Source of the DNA: JANRLJ01 sp033762735
Lineage (GTDB): Bacteria; Chloroflexota; Anaerolineae; Aggregatilineales; Phototrophicaceae
Length of the DNA stretch: 64,000 nt
Assembly (NCBI GenBank): GCA_033762735.1
Contig: JANRLJ010000069.1
Coordinates: 1 to 64,000 of the forward strand
Direction: 5' to 3'
Below, piece after piece: positions 1 to 7,384 of the stretch; position 1 is the stretch's first letter; every line of letters starts with the position of its first letter. The position numbers and the translations under genes were made by a program. The notes below the pieces were generated by a model, which saw nothing but the letters and a program-made list of their open reading frames with translations, was not told the origin of the DNA and did not search any database.

Positions 1-1623
1 ATAGGGCGTACTTGCGCCGGTTTTCGCCATGCCGCGCGGGTCGAGCGTGACGTTGATGCAGCCGGGCTTGCCGCTGGCGAAGGCGCGTTCCAGCGCACCG
101 GGCAGATCGTCGGGATTTTCCACATGCTCCCCATAGCCGCCGAGCGCCTCCACCACTTTATCATAACGGGTGGGCGCGAGGGCGGTGGCGATGGCGCGTT
201 CTTCCGTGACCATGCCGATCTGCGGGGTGCGAATCTGTCCCCAGCCGCCGTCATTACCGACGATGCTCACAATCGGCAGGTTGAAGCGCAAGGCTGTATC
301 GAACTCAAAGCCGTTCAGCCCGAAGGAACCATCCCCGTTGATAATCAGCACCCGCTTCTCAGGGAACAGATGTTTGGCGGTGATAGCGAATGGTGCACCT
401 ACGCCGAGGCAACCCAGCGGGCCGGGGTCGAGCCACTGGCCGGGGTAGGTCAGGTCGATTACTTTAGCGCAGGCGCTTACGATGTCGCCACCGTCGCCGA
501 CCAGAATCGTGTTGTCATCAATGAAGTCGTTGATCGCCGCGCCCATGCGGAAGTGATTGATCGGCACATCCGGCAGCTTCTTCCAGTCCTCAAGCTGCGC
601 GTTTTTCTTGTCCTCGTCCGCCTGCATCGCCGCCAGCCATTCATCCCAGCGCAGTCCTTGCAGTCCTTCCGCCAGCGCTTCCAGCACGAGGCGCGAATTG
701 GCGCAGATGGCGACATCCGCCTCGCGGTTGTGATTCAGTTCGGCGGGGTCGTTCTCGATCTGAATGATCCTGCCTTCGGGGTTCCAGCCTTCCTTGCCAT
801 ACTTGAGCCGGAAATCCAGCGGTGTGCCGATCAGCAGGACGACATCACCTTCACGCAGTGCCTTGCCGCGCGCGGATTTGAAGCAGTTGGGATGGTTCAT
901 AGGCAGCGTCCCGCGCCCGCCGCCGTTGGTCAGTATGGGGATTCCGGTCGCGTCGGTCAGTTCACGCAGCGCCTCGTGGCCTTCGTCCCAGTAGACCTGT
1001 GTTCCGGCAACGATCACCGGCTTTTTCGCCGCCCGCAGCAGTTCAAAAATCCGCGCCATGTCGCTGACTTCGGGTTCGGCGGGTGCGACGTTGACACGCG
1101 GGTGAATGGTCGGCGCGTCGATGGCGTTGAACAGAATATCGAACGGCACTTCGATGAAGACCGGGCCGGGTCGTCCACTGAGCGCGGTCTGGAAGGCTTC
1201 ATGCAGGAGATCGGCGGTGTCCTCGGTGCGCTCGATGCTGAAGCTGGCTTTGGTGAAGGTCTTGAACATCTCGGTCTGGGGCATTTCCTGCAACGCGCCC
1301 ATGCCCTTCGTCTTCAGCGGAGCTGCGCCGCCGAACAAAATCATTGGACTGCGTGCCTGATAAGCATTAGCAACGCCGGTCACGGCATCCGTCACCCCGG
1401 GGCCAGCCGTCACCGCCGCGACGCCGATGTTGCGCGTCAGACGGGCGTGGGCATCGGCGGCATGGGCGGCGGCCTGCTCGTGGCGGAAATCAATCACCTT
1501 GATGTCGTTGTTGAGGCAGCCTTCGTAAATGGGCAAAATGTGGCCGCCGCAAAGCGTGTAGAGGGTATCGACCCCCTGGGCTTTCAGGGCGCGGGCGATC
1601 ACTTCTCCGCCGTGTGTAAACAT
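1..1623 (-). CDS. Thiamine-pyrophosphate-dependent enzyme (acetolactate synthase / 2-hydroxyacyl-CoA lyase-like), 3' end cut by window edge
   Basis: The reading frame is open from an ATG at 1623 to the left edge, giving 541 residues, nearly the full length of this family (about 550). The N-terminal PYR domain has the catalytic glutamate in DFRHEQAAAH (E49) and the typical GPG turn (TAGPGVTDAV). The C-terminal PP domain has a TPP/Mg motif starting INGDGSFGLNG near residue 429 and closing with NDGGWG. A GDGGD motif lies earlier in the PP domain. The family covers acetolactate synthase, oxalyl-CoA decarboxylase and HACL-type lyases, and I cannot choose between them. No small regulatory subunit gene lies upstream, which argues against a standard ilvB. 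The gene follows directly downstream of the IS607-type element, in the same orientation. Confidence 0.85.
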   Translation of the reverse strand, partial: MFTHGGEVIARALKAQGVDTLYTLCGGHILPIYEGCLNNDIKVIDFRHEQAAAHAADAHARLTRNIGVAAVTAGPGVTDAVTGVANAYQARSPMILFGGAAPLKTKGMGALQEMPQTEMFKTFTKASFSIERTEDTADLLHEAFQTALSGRPGPVFIEVPFDILFNAIDAPTIHPRVNVAPAEPEVSDMARIFELLRAAKKPVIVAGTQVYWDEGHEALRELTDATGIPILTNGGGRGTLPMNHPNCFKSARGKALREGDVVLLIGTPLDFRLKYGKEGWNPEGRIIQIENDPAELNHNREADVAICANSRLVLEALAEGLQGLRWDEWLAAMQADEDKKNAQLEDWKKLPDVPINHFRMGAAINDFIDDNTILVGDGGDIVSACAKVIDLTYPGQWLDPGPLGCLGVGAPFAITAKHLFPEKRVLIINGDGSFGLNGFEFDTALRFNLPIVSIVGNDGGWGQIRTPQIGMVTEERAIATALAPTRYDKVVEALGGYGEHVENPDDLPGALERAFASGKPGCINVTLDPRGMAKTGASTPY

Positions 1624-1668
1624 GCCTTACTGCTACCTTTCTTGTGGACAAATGTACACATCCAGATT

Positions 1669-1781
1669 GTTCCTGCTTCATCCGGGTCAGCCGCCACCCC
1701 GAAAGGTCTTGGTCTTACGCCCCGTCCACAGGCGAGTTTTGTGTCCCGTCCTAGCCAGTACCGAGGACACGGCCAGTCGTG
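1669..1781 (-). ncRNA. Putative omega-RNA (reRNA) scaffold and right end of the tnpB element
   Basis: This stretch lies just downstream of the tnpB stop. In IS200/IS605 and IS607 elements the guide RNA scaffold overlaps the tnpB 3' end and the right end. On the minus strand it contains self-complementary arms (GTGTCC … GGGACAC) and ends in GATGAAGCAGGAAC at 1682-1669. That motif resembles the terminal part of known omega-RNAs, directly before the guide. The guide would then be the flanking DNA from 1668 down toward the start of the TPP-enzyme gene. The assignment is from position and motif only; the 5' boundary is uncertain and may lie inside tnpB. Confidence 0.5.
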
Positions 1782-2888
1782 TTACGGACTGCTGGCACTC
1801 AGTCTCATTGCTTCGTTCAGAATGTTGATGGCCGCATTATGATCGCGGTCAAGCGTGAAGCCACAGGCATCACACACAAACATCCGCTCGGCCAGGGACA
1901 AGTTCGCTTTAACATGCCCGCAGCACGAGCAGGTTTTACTCGACGGGTAGAACCGCCCAACCTGTACCACCTTACCCTGCGCCGTTGACACCTTCGTCGC
2001 CAGCAGTTCGGTGAGCCGCCCAAACGCAGCATCGCCTAAGGCCTGTGCCAGCGCATGGTTCTGCATCATGCCTTTGACGTGCAGACTTTCGACAGCCACA
2101 AAGCCGTAGGTCTGCGCGATGTGCGTGGTGGCTTTGTGCAGCAGGTCGTCGCGGATACAGGTAATCCGATAGTGCAGTCGTGCCAGCTTGCGCCGCGCTT
2201 TCTCGCGGTTCTTGCTGCCTGTCTGCTTACGGCTCAGGGAACGACCTAGACGTTTGACCTGCGACAGCAGCGAGCGCAGCGGCTTTTGGTTTTCAAGCAC
2301 GCTGCCATCGCTCAACGTCACGAGGTGATTCAAGCCTAAGTCGATCCCAATCTTGCCCGGCAACTGCTGCTGATGCACGTCGGGCATCTCCACCGCGATA
2401 CTCACGAACCACCAATCCGCTGTTCGGGTGATCCGGGCCGACAGCACCTTGCCTTGAAACCGCAGCTTCTCGGCCATGTTGACCAGGCCAATATGCGGCA
2501 GTTTGATCCAGTGACCCGACACATCGAACTTGTCGTTGGCGACATAGAACCCCTCCCGACTGCGCTTTTTGGTCTTGAACTTGGGATAGCCTACCTTCCG
2601 TCCCAGCTTGCGCCCTTCAAAGAAATTCTTGAAGGCTGTCGCCAAGTCCATAAATGCGCCTTCCACCGCGCACTTCGTCACCTCATACACCCAGGGAAAC
2701 TGCTCCCCTTTGATGGCGTTGAACTGCTTCTTCAGCGCCAGCGCGGACGGCTTTTCGCCCGCTTCGTACTGCCGTTTCCACTCCGCCAGTCCCCAATTGA
2801 ACACGAAGCGGCGCGTCCCAGCAGCACGAACGAAATAGTCTGCTTGCTCAGGCGTTGGGTTGAGGCGTATCCGGTGACTGCGGATCAT
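1782..2888 (-). CDS. tnpB: TnpB, RNA-guided nuclease of an IS607/IS605-type element
   Basis: 368 residues, full length for TnpB. The N-terminus has the usual OrfB helix-turn-helix segment (RIRLNPTPEQADYFVRAAG). The RuvC-like catalytic residues are present: Asp in GIDLGLNHLV, Glu in VAVESLHVKG, and Asp in the closing TLDRDHNAAINIL. The zinc ribbon CSCCG … CDACG is intact. TnpB proteins are RNA-guided DNA nucleases that keep the element in place and are not the strand-exchange enzyme. The partner recombinase survives only as a stump just upstream (2892-3002), so this copy is probably immobile by itself although the nuclease looks functional. Confidence 0.93.
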   Translation of the reverse strand: MIRSHRIRLNPTPEQADYFVRAAGTRRFVFNWGLAEWKRQYEAGEKPSALALKKQFNAIKGEQFPWVYEVTKCAVEGAFMDLATAFKNFFEGRKLGRKVGYPKFKTKKRSREGFYVANDKFDVSGHWIKLPHIGLVNMAEKLRFQGKVLSARITRTADWWFVSIAVEMPDVHQQQLPGKIGIDLGLNHLVTLSDGSVLENQKPLRSLLSQVKRLGRSLSRKQTGSKNREKARRKLARLHYRITCIRDDLLHKATTHIAQTYGFVAVESLHVKGMMQNHALAQALGDAAFGRLTELLATKVSTAQGKVVQVGRFYPSSKTCSCCGHVKANLSLAERMFVCDACGFTLDRDHNAAINILNEAMRLSASSP

Positions 2889-2891
2889 CTG

Positions 2892-3002
2892 CTAACGCTT
2901 TCTTGAGTGCCTTGCGGACATATCTTCCCAATCCCATCTTGGCAGCGTTCGCACGGATACGCCAACGATTTTTGCGAATTCGCTTACTGAAGATATACTC
3001 AC
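2892..3002 (-). pseudogene. Remnant of IS607-type TnpA serine recombinase (MerR-like HTH only)
   Basis: A 36-codon frame from a GTG at 3002 reads as a MerR-type helix-turn-helix: SEFAKIVGVSVRTLPRWDWE. This matches the start of IS607-family TnpA, whose N-terminus is typically of the form S-x-x-E-x-A-x-x-x-G-V-S-x-x-T-L-x-R-W-D. The frame then runs into unrelated residues and stops 3 bases before the tnpB ATG. The whole serine-recombinase catalytic domain of about 150 residues is missing, so an internal deletion joined the HTH to the start of tnpB. The family assignment rests on this short but characteristic segment. Confidence 0.65.
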
Positions 3003-3423
3003 GATAAACACAATTTACCATTTCTGTTCATATTAATTCAACCTAGACCTACCTACTCAAACAAGTTAATAAGTCAGCAGAAGTCTATCGGTTACAACCT
3101 CATCTTCCAAGCGCTTTTGTGAGGGAAATCCTGCACGACTGACTTGTGGAGTATCATAACGTAGAGAAAACGAGGTGGCACGGCAACACCAGGCACATGA
3201 GAGGCGTTTGACGCAGTGATAATTACTACGCGTTTTTAACTCTGGTTTGATCCTATCCAGTTTTTCCGTCACACCACACGTTTCCATTTGATGTTGGACT
3301 ATCTCACGTCTGCTATTTTGAGGCCACTTGCTTCCTACGCCAGCCATAACCGCTGCTAAACTAAGCACAGGCACTTTTGTGTCCAACTGCTTGGGGCACT
3401 ACATGCCAACTGGAGAAAAAACG
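3003..3423. other. Gene-free interval between the IS607-type remnant and the beta-propeller gene
   Basis: 421 bases, more AT-rich than the surroundings. The part nearest the element should contain its left end and possibly the original target-adjacent motif, but I could not place the boundary. A 106-codon open frame on the minus strand shows no domain, no ribosome-binding site and no hydrophobic pattern, so I do not call it. The right end holds the leader of the gene starting at 3424. Confidence 0.5.
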
Positions 3424-4686
3424 ATGACTCAGTTCGTAAAATTTACACACGGGCTCGTGCTTGTGTTGATAGGAATAATTATCATACTGCAAGGGCAGCC
3501 CAGCCTGACACAGGGTAACGTCACCATCCTATGCGATGCGAACTTCGATTTGTCCCAGATCAGTGTGCCAGCTACCTTTCCTGGGGTATTTTATTCTGAC
3601 ATCAGCAGGCCATCTGACAATATACCTTACCGATTTGAACGCATAGATCAGACGGGAGGAACAACATTTGATGCGCCCTTATCACCGAATCCGCTTTTGT
3701 CTTCACCCCTTGTATCTCCTAGCAATCGCTTCATGGCATTTCGACCTTATGATGGCATAAATCTAACTGTATGGGACATGATTACCGGAGAAGTGGCAAC
3801 CCTACCGCTCGCACCAGAAGAATTCGCAATGATTGATGAGCGCTATTTGTACGAGGATTTCAATTATGAGCGCCACTTGAGCCGTATGATCTGGCGCGAC
3901 AACAATCATCTGCTGCTGCGTGGTTTCCCGGAAAACCAACATGACAAGGAATTCACGACCACACTGGAAATCACCGTGAACGCCTCACCCCTGAGTCTCT
4001 CGAAGGGGACGCTGACAAATGTGAATTATCCTGCCCTACCCCCACCTCCCAACATGATTAGCGAGCAGGTATTCCTGTCTCCACAAGGGACTTATGCCGT
4101 ACAGTTGGCGACGGTGCCTGTACAAGGTATTCAACCACAGCAGTATTTGAGAGTATTTGATGTCAATACCCTTCAAGTGGTCGCGGAATTAGTGCCATCG
4201 CGGACTTTCCATGCCGTAGGTCCGCCGACTTGGTCACAAGATGAAAACCGACTTTTCATTGGCACACGAAGCGAGGAAAACGACAATTTCCAATCCGAAT
4301 TTGGGGAAGTCAATCTTTCAACCGGTCAGGTGAATACAGGGCTTTGGACGGCACTGGAAAATGCCGTTGGCGCAAACATTGAAACCTCATCACTCCGGGC
4401 GGTTTTCTCGCCTGACGGAAACAACTTTGCCTTTGAGATATTTGGAGCGGATCAGAATCAATCCTATATGGTCATTTACCATCTCCCAACAGGAGGCATC
4501 ACCGCAATTTGCGATCAGTATCGGATTAGTAATTCGGGTGCGTTGCACACCTTTTGGTCGCCGGATGGGCAGTACGTGGGCTACTGGGCATCTGGCAATG
4601 TGCTGATTTTTAATATTCAAACAGGTGACACACATCTGTTGTCAAATAACAGCCAAAATTTTGTTGGATGGGTTTCATCACCTTAA
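3424..4686 (+). CDS. Secreted TolB/PD40-type beta-propeller protein
   Basis: The start ATG at 3424 has GGAG about 8 bases upstream and opens directly with a signal sequence (MTQFVKFTHGLVLVLIGIII). An in-frame ATG at 3328 would place this signal internally and is unlikely. The mature part has WD40-like PD40 repeats recognisable by SPDG/SPxG turns, e.g. FSPDGNNFAF and FWSPDGQYVGYW near the C-terminus. These propellers act as extracytoplasmic binding or scaffold domains; the ligand is unknown. The gene is less GC-rich than most of the window. Three further propeller genes lie at 36.6-39.9 kb. Confidence 0.75.
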   Translation: MTQFVKFTHGLVLVLIGIIIILQGQPSLTQGNVTILCDANFDLSQISVPATFPGVFYSDISRPSDNIPYRFERIDQTGGTTFDAPLSPNPLLSSPLVSPSNRFMAFRPYDGINLTVWDMITGEVATLPLAPEEFAMIDERYLYEDFNYERHLSRMIWRDNNHLLLRGFPENQHDKEFTTTLEITVNASPLSLSKGTLTNVNYPALPPPPNMISEQVFLSPQGTYAVQLATVPVQGIQPQQYLRVFDVNTLQVVAELVPSRTFHAVGPPTWSQDENRLFIGTRSEENDNFQSEFGEVNLSTGQVNTGLWTALENAVGANIETSSLRAVFSPDGNNFAFEIFGADQNQSYMVIYHLPTGGITAICDQYRISNSGALHTFWSPDGQYVGYWASGNVLIFNIQTGDTHLLSNNSQNFVGWVSSP

Positions 4687-4758
4687 ACATAACCTCCAAC
4701 CCCGAAAAATGCAGGCTGTAGAAAGCACTTTTCCGTCGAATTCCATTGAAAATCTAAT

Positions 4759-4787
4759 TTGCGTTTGAAAAAATTTGAGACTATAAT
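4759..4787 (+). promoter_or_regulatory. Strong sigma-70-type promoter
   Basis: TTGCGT at 4759-4764 and a perfect TATAAT at 4782-4787 are separated by 17 bases, the optimal spacing. Transcription would start near 4794 and read into the structured segment and 11-codon ORF that follow. Confidence 0.6.
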
Positions 4788-4793
4788 GCGACT

Positions 4794-4936
4794 ATCGTTG
4801 GGTTAGTAAAAGGAGGTGATCGAGAGTATGTGTTCTAACTCGGTGGAGGTGCACCTCTCTTAGCTCCATAGGATGCGCCAGTGGTGCATCCCACCTAACT
4901 CACGCAGCAATGCGCAATCCAGCCCCGCGAGGGGCT
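4794..4936 (+). ncRNA. Candidate small structured transcript
   Basis: Three compact hairpins follow the promoter at 4759-4787. They are a 12-base perfect palindrome (GAGGTGCACCTC, 4846-4857), a 9-bp stem with a 3-base loop (4871-4891) and a 6-bp stem closed by a GCGA tetraloop (4921-4936). The last one could serve as a terminator, although no U-run follows. No other gene on this strand follows for more than 3 kb, so the unit looks self-contained. No known RNA family is recognised. Confidence 0.4.
4828..4863 (+). CDS. Possible 11-residue micro-ORF with a near-perfect Shine-Dalgarno
   Basis: ATG at 4828 opens MCSNSVEVHLS and stops at TAG 4861-4863. The upstream segment AAAAGGAGGTGATC (4808-4821) is complementary to essentially the whole 3' end of 16S rRNA, far stronger than the other ribosome-binding sites in this window. 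The core AGGAGG lies about 10 bases from the ATG. The ORF end overlaps the GAGGTGCACCTC palindrome. It could be a leader peptide, a small secreted or modified peptide, or a fortuitous frame in a regulatory RNA. No homologous family is recognised. Confidence 0.35.
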   Translation: MCSNSVEVHLS

Positions 4937-4965
4937 GTATTGATTCCGGGCAACGTCCTTGTTGT

Positions 4966-5547
4966 TTACTCTGACCGCGCCAACTGCTCGTAGTCTTCCC
5001 GCAGGATGCCATAGTAGGCCGTGTCGCGGTAGCGGTCGCCGCGATACCAGTGCTGCCGCAGCGTCCCTTCATAGGTCATGCCGAGCTTCTGCATCACGCG
5101 GCCAGAGGCGGGATTGTCGATGAAGTGCGAGGCATAGATACGGTTCAGCCCCAGACTGCGGAAGCCCAACTCCAGCATACAGCGGGCGGCTTCGGTGATG
5201 TAGCCGCCGTTCCAGTAAGGAATGCCCAGCCAGTAGCCCAGTTCGGCTTTGCGATGCTGCGGCTCTTTGTGGGGATGCAGGCCGATAATGCCGATCAGAT
5301 CATCGTCGGGCTTGAGCGTAATCGCCAGCACATAGCCTTCGCCCGCCGCCAGCGACTCGCGCACCCGTGTAATGAATTCCTCTGCTGCGCCGGGCGGATA
5401 GGGATGCGGCATGGTCAGCAGGTTCATGGCGATGGCCGGGTCGTCGGCCAGGGTTTCGATGCGCGGCGCGTCCTGCATCTCCAGCGGACGCAGCACCAGT
5501 CGTGGGCTTTCCAACCGTATTGTCAGCATGTCGTCGCGGCCTGTCAT
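4966..5547 (-). CDS. GNAT acetyltransferase, RimJ/RimL-like
   Basis: 193 residues from ATG 5547, preceded by GAGG about 8 bases upstream. The longer open frame to 5613 reads through the REP element and is rejected. The protein begins with the beta-strand pattern TIRLESPRLVLRPLEMQDAP and shows the RimJ/RimL core: GIIGLHP, the acetyl-CoA strand AELGYWLGIPYWNGGYITEA, and NPASGRVMQKLGMTYEG. Members N-acetylate protein N-termini or small amines; the substrate is unknown here. It follows the phosphatase gene with a REP palindrome between them. Confidence 0.85.
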   Translation of the reverse strand: MTGRDDMLTIRLESPRLVLRPLEMQDAPRIETLADDPAIAMNLLTMPHPYPPGAAEEFITRVRESLAAGEGYVLAITLKPDDDLIGIIGLHPHKEPQHRKAELGYWLGIPYWNGGYITEAARCMLELGFRSLGLNRIYASHFIDNPASGRVMQKLGMTYEGTLRQHWYRGDRYRDTAYYGILREDYEQLARSE

Positions 5548-5566
5548 CACAATGTCCTCTTTGGTC

Positions 5567-5592
5567 GGGCGCACACAGGGGTACGCCCCTAC
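5567..5592 (-). repeat. REP palindrome
   Basis: On the minus strand it begins GTAGGGGCGTACCCC and ends TGTGCGCCC. It belongs to the dispersed family described in the findings. It begins inside the stop codon of the phosphatase gene and fills most of the gap to the GNAT start. Confidence 0.7.
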
Positions 5593-6035
5593 TAAAGTTC
5601 GGCGGTTCGCCACAAATCCCAGAACGAGACATCTTCGTTGTAGCGCTGGCAGAGCGACTGCCAGTGTACCTGATCGGGCAAGGCGCGTGGATTGCCTTCG
5701 CGCACCAGCAGAAACGCATCCTTTAGACCCAGCCCTTCTTCTTCTTTCAATACCGCGATGGCGACCGTCGCGGAACGGCTGATGCCCGCGCCGCAGGCGA
5801 CCAGTACGCGCCGCCCCTGCGCTTTCTGCGCCCGCACGAAGCCGACCCCCAACGTAAAAATTGCTGAAGGCAGCGGATAGCCATCCTCGATTGGGACATA
5901 AATGGAAGGAATTCCAGGCTGATGCACACTCGCGTAGAGCTGGAGCATCGCGCCGATGCCAGTTCGCCCCAGCAGGTCAGGGTCTTCGGTCGAAAAACGA
6001 TTGCCGACGTACAGCCAGGGACGAATCTGGTTCAT
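5592..6035 (-). CDS. Dual-specificity/tyrosine phosphatase family protein
   Basis: 147 residues from ATG 6035 with GGAGG 8 bases upstream; a GTG immediately before it also fits the frame. The CX5R active-site loop is present as ACGAGISRSAT (C81, R87), with a candidate general acid in PIEDGYPL. The residue before the nucleophile is alanine instead of the near-universal histidine of HCX5R enzymes. The helix WQSLCQRYNED closes the fold. It would dephosphorylate phospho-Tyr/Ser/Thr or a small phosphoester. It starts immediately after the stop of the HtrA-like gene, so the two are probably co-transcribed. Confidence 0.8.
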   Translation of the reverse strand: MNQIRPWLYVGNRFSTEDPDLLGRTGIGAMLQLYASVHQPGIPSIYVPIEDGYPLPSAIFTLGVGFVRAQKAQGRRVLVACGAGISRSATVAIAVLKEEEGLGLKDAFLLVREGNPRALPDQVHWQSLCQRYNEDVSFWDLWRTAEL

Positions 6036-6038
6036 CAC

Positions 6039-7277
6039 TTATCCTCCGGTATCGCCACAGGGGGGATTGACGGAATTGGAGATGCGTTCACGCAGCGTGA
6101 GCGGCACTTCAAATGTCTCGCCATTGCGAACGATCATGAGCGAAACCGTATCGCCGGGGCGGGTTCGCACAATCAGATAGGCCAGCAGTTCATCCATGTT
6201 GTTGATGTACTGCCCGTCAATGGCAACGATGATGTCCCCGCCAACGCACACCCGTCTGCCGCGCACGAGTCGTTCGCTGGTGCCGCCCTGCAATCCGGCA
6301 GTCTGCGCGGGTGAATCGGGACTAACGCTGCGGACAAGGACGCCCGCCGTCACGGGCAGGTCAAGGGCTTCCGCCAGGCTTGCCACCCCAAAGCCGTCTT
6401 CAGCGGCGTCGGTCGATATGCCCAGCCAGGAATAGCGCACCTCGCCGTTTTCGATCAGTTCCGGCACGACTCGTCGCACCGTATTGGCGGGCACGGCAAA
6501 GCCCACCCCCTCAAACGTGCCGCTTTCGGTGCGAATGGCGGTATTGACGCCGATCACCTCCCCGCGCGAATTCAGCAGCGGGCCGCCGCTGTTGCCGGGG
6601 TTGATGTCGGTATCGACCTGAATAATGCGCGGATTCTGGAAGCCGGGGATCGCATTGGCATCCACAAGAGTAGCCGAGGGAAGCTGGCGTCCGAGGCCGC
6701 TGACGATGCCGACGGTAAGCGAACTGCTGAGTCCGAAGGGGTTGCCAATGGCAATCGCGCGTTCGCCCACCCGCACCAGATCAGAGTCACCCAGCGCCAG
6801 CGGATACAGCCGATCTGCCTCCACATTGACCTGTAACACGGCCAGGTCGCTGAACACATCCACGCCCACCAGTTCGGCCTCCGCGACATAGCCGTCGTTG
6901 AATGTCACGTTGATGCTCTCAGCCTGATTGACGACATGCGCGTTAGTGATAATGCGCCCATTGCGGTCATAGACGAAGCCGGAGCCGCGCTCGACCTCGT
7001 TCAGCGTACCGATAATCACCTCAATGCTGACCACCGATGGGGTAATGCGCTCGTAGATGTTGGTCAGCAGGAGATATTCGGCATCCGCAGCGGCAATGAC
7101 CTCTTCTGGTACAGCGGTCGGAAGCTGAGATACAAGCTGCGCGGAAAGGCTGATGGGGAGATCGCCAAGCGGTGTGCTGGCGGCGGGTTGAGCAGTGGGA
7201 GGGATGACCTGTGCCTGGCAGGCAGCCAGGGCAAGCATGCCCGTAAGCAGGAAAACGATAAACCTATTTCTGGACAT
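6039..7277 (-). CDS. HtrA/DegP-like serine protease, lipoprotein, with one PDZ domain
   Basis: 412 residues from ATG 7277, chosen because it opens with a lipoprotein signal ending LALAAC (Cys20). The trypsin-like domain shows the triad: H114 in ITNAHVV, D144 in VFSDLAVL and S230 in NPGNSGGP. A PDZ domain follows (about 290-395), with a carboxylate-binding loop like LGIS and the helix NMDELLAYLIV. HtrA proteases degrade or refold damaged extracytoplasmic proteins; the lipid anchor would hold this one at the outer face of the membrane. Two cysteines (RRVCVGGD and NPPCGD) sit in the PDZ and tail. Confidence 0.93.
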   Translation of the reverse strand: MSRNRFIVFLLTGMLALAACQAQVIPPTAQPAASTPLGDLPISLSAQLVSQLPTAVPEEVIAAADAEYLLLTNIYERITPSVVSIEVIIGTLNEVERGSGFVYDRNGRIITNAHVVNQAESINVTFNDGYVAEAELVGVDVFSDLAVLQVNVEADRLYPLALGDSDLVRVGERAIAIGNPFGLSSSLTVGIVSGLGRQLPSATLVDANAIPGFQNPRIIQVDTDINPGNSGGPLLNSRGEVIGVNTAIRTESGTFEGVGFAVPANTVRRVVPELIENGEVRYSWLGISTDAAEDGFGVASLAEALDLPVTAGVLVRSVSPDSPAQTAGLQGGTSERLVRGRRVCVGGDIIVAIDGQYINNMDELLAYLIVRTRPGDTVSLMIVRNGETFEVPLTLRERISNSVNPPCGDTGG

Positions 7278-7384
7278 AGGCAAAATGTGTGTTCCCATCA
7301 GAACGCAGGGGCGAAATGGCACCCTGCGCCATTTGTGATCGTTGATGGGATTTTACCACGTCCTGTCAGGTTTGGCGGTCAGGT

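Noticed and set aside
124..1842. 572-codon open frame on the + strand
   Set aside because: Exactly antisense to the TPP-dependent enzyme, with no family pattern; a GC-rich shadow frame.
3066..3386. 106-codon open frame on the - strand next to the IS remnant
   Set aside because: No ribosome-binding site, no domain and no hydrophobic pattern; probably chance in an AT-richer gap.
7311..7340. GCAGGGGCG followed by AAATGGC … GCCATTT inverted repeat upstream of the HtrA-like gene
   Set aside because: Only the first nine bases resemble the REP family and the right end is missing; too weak to include as a copy.
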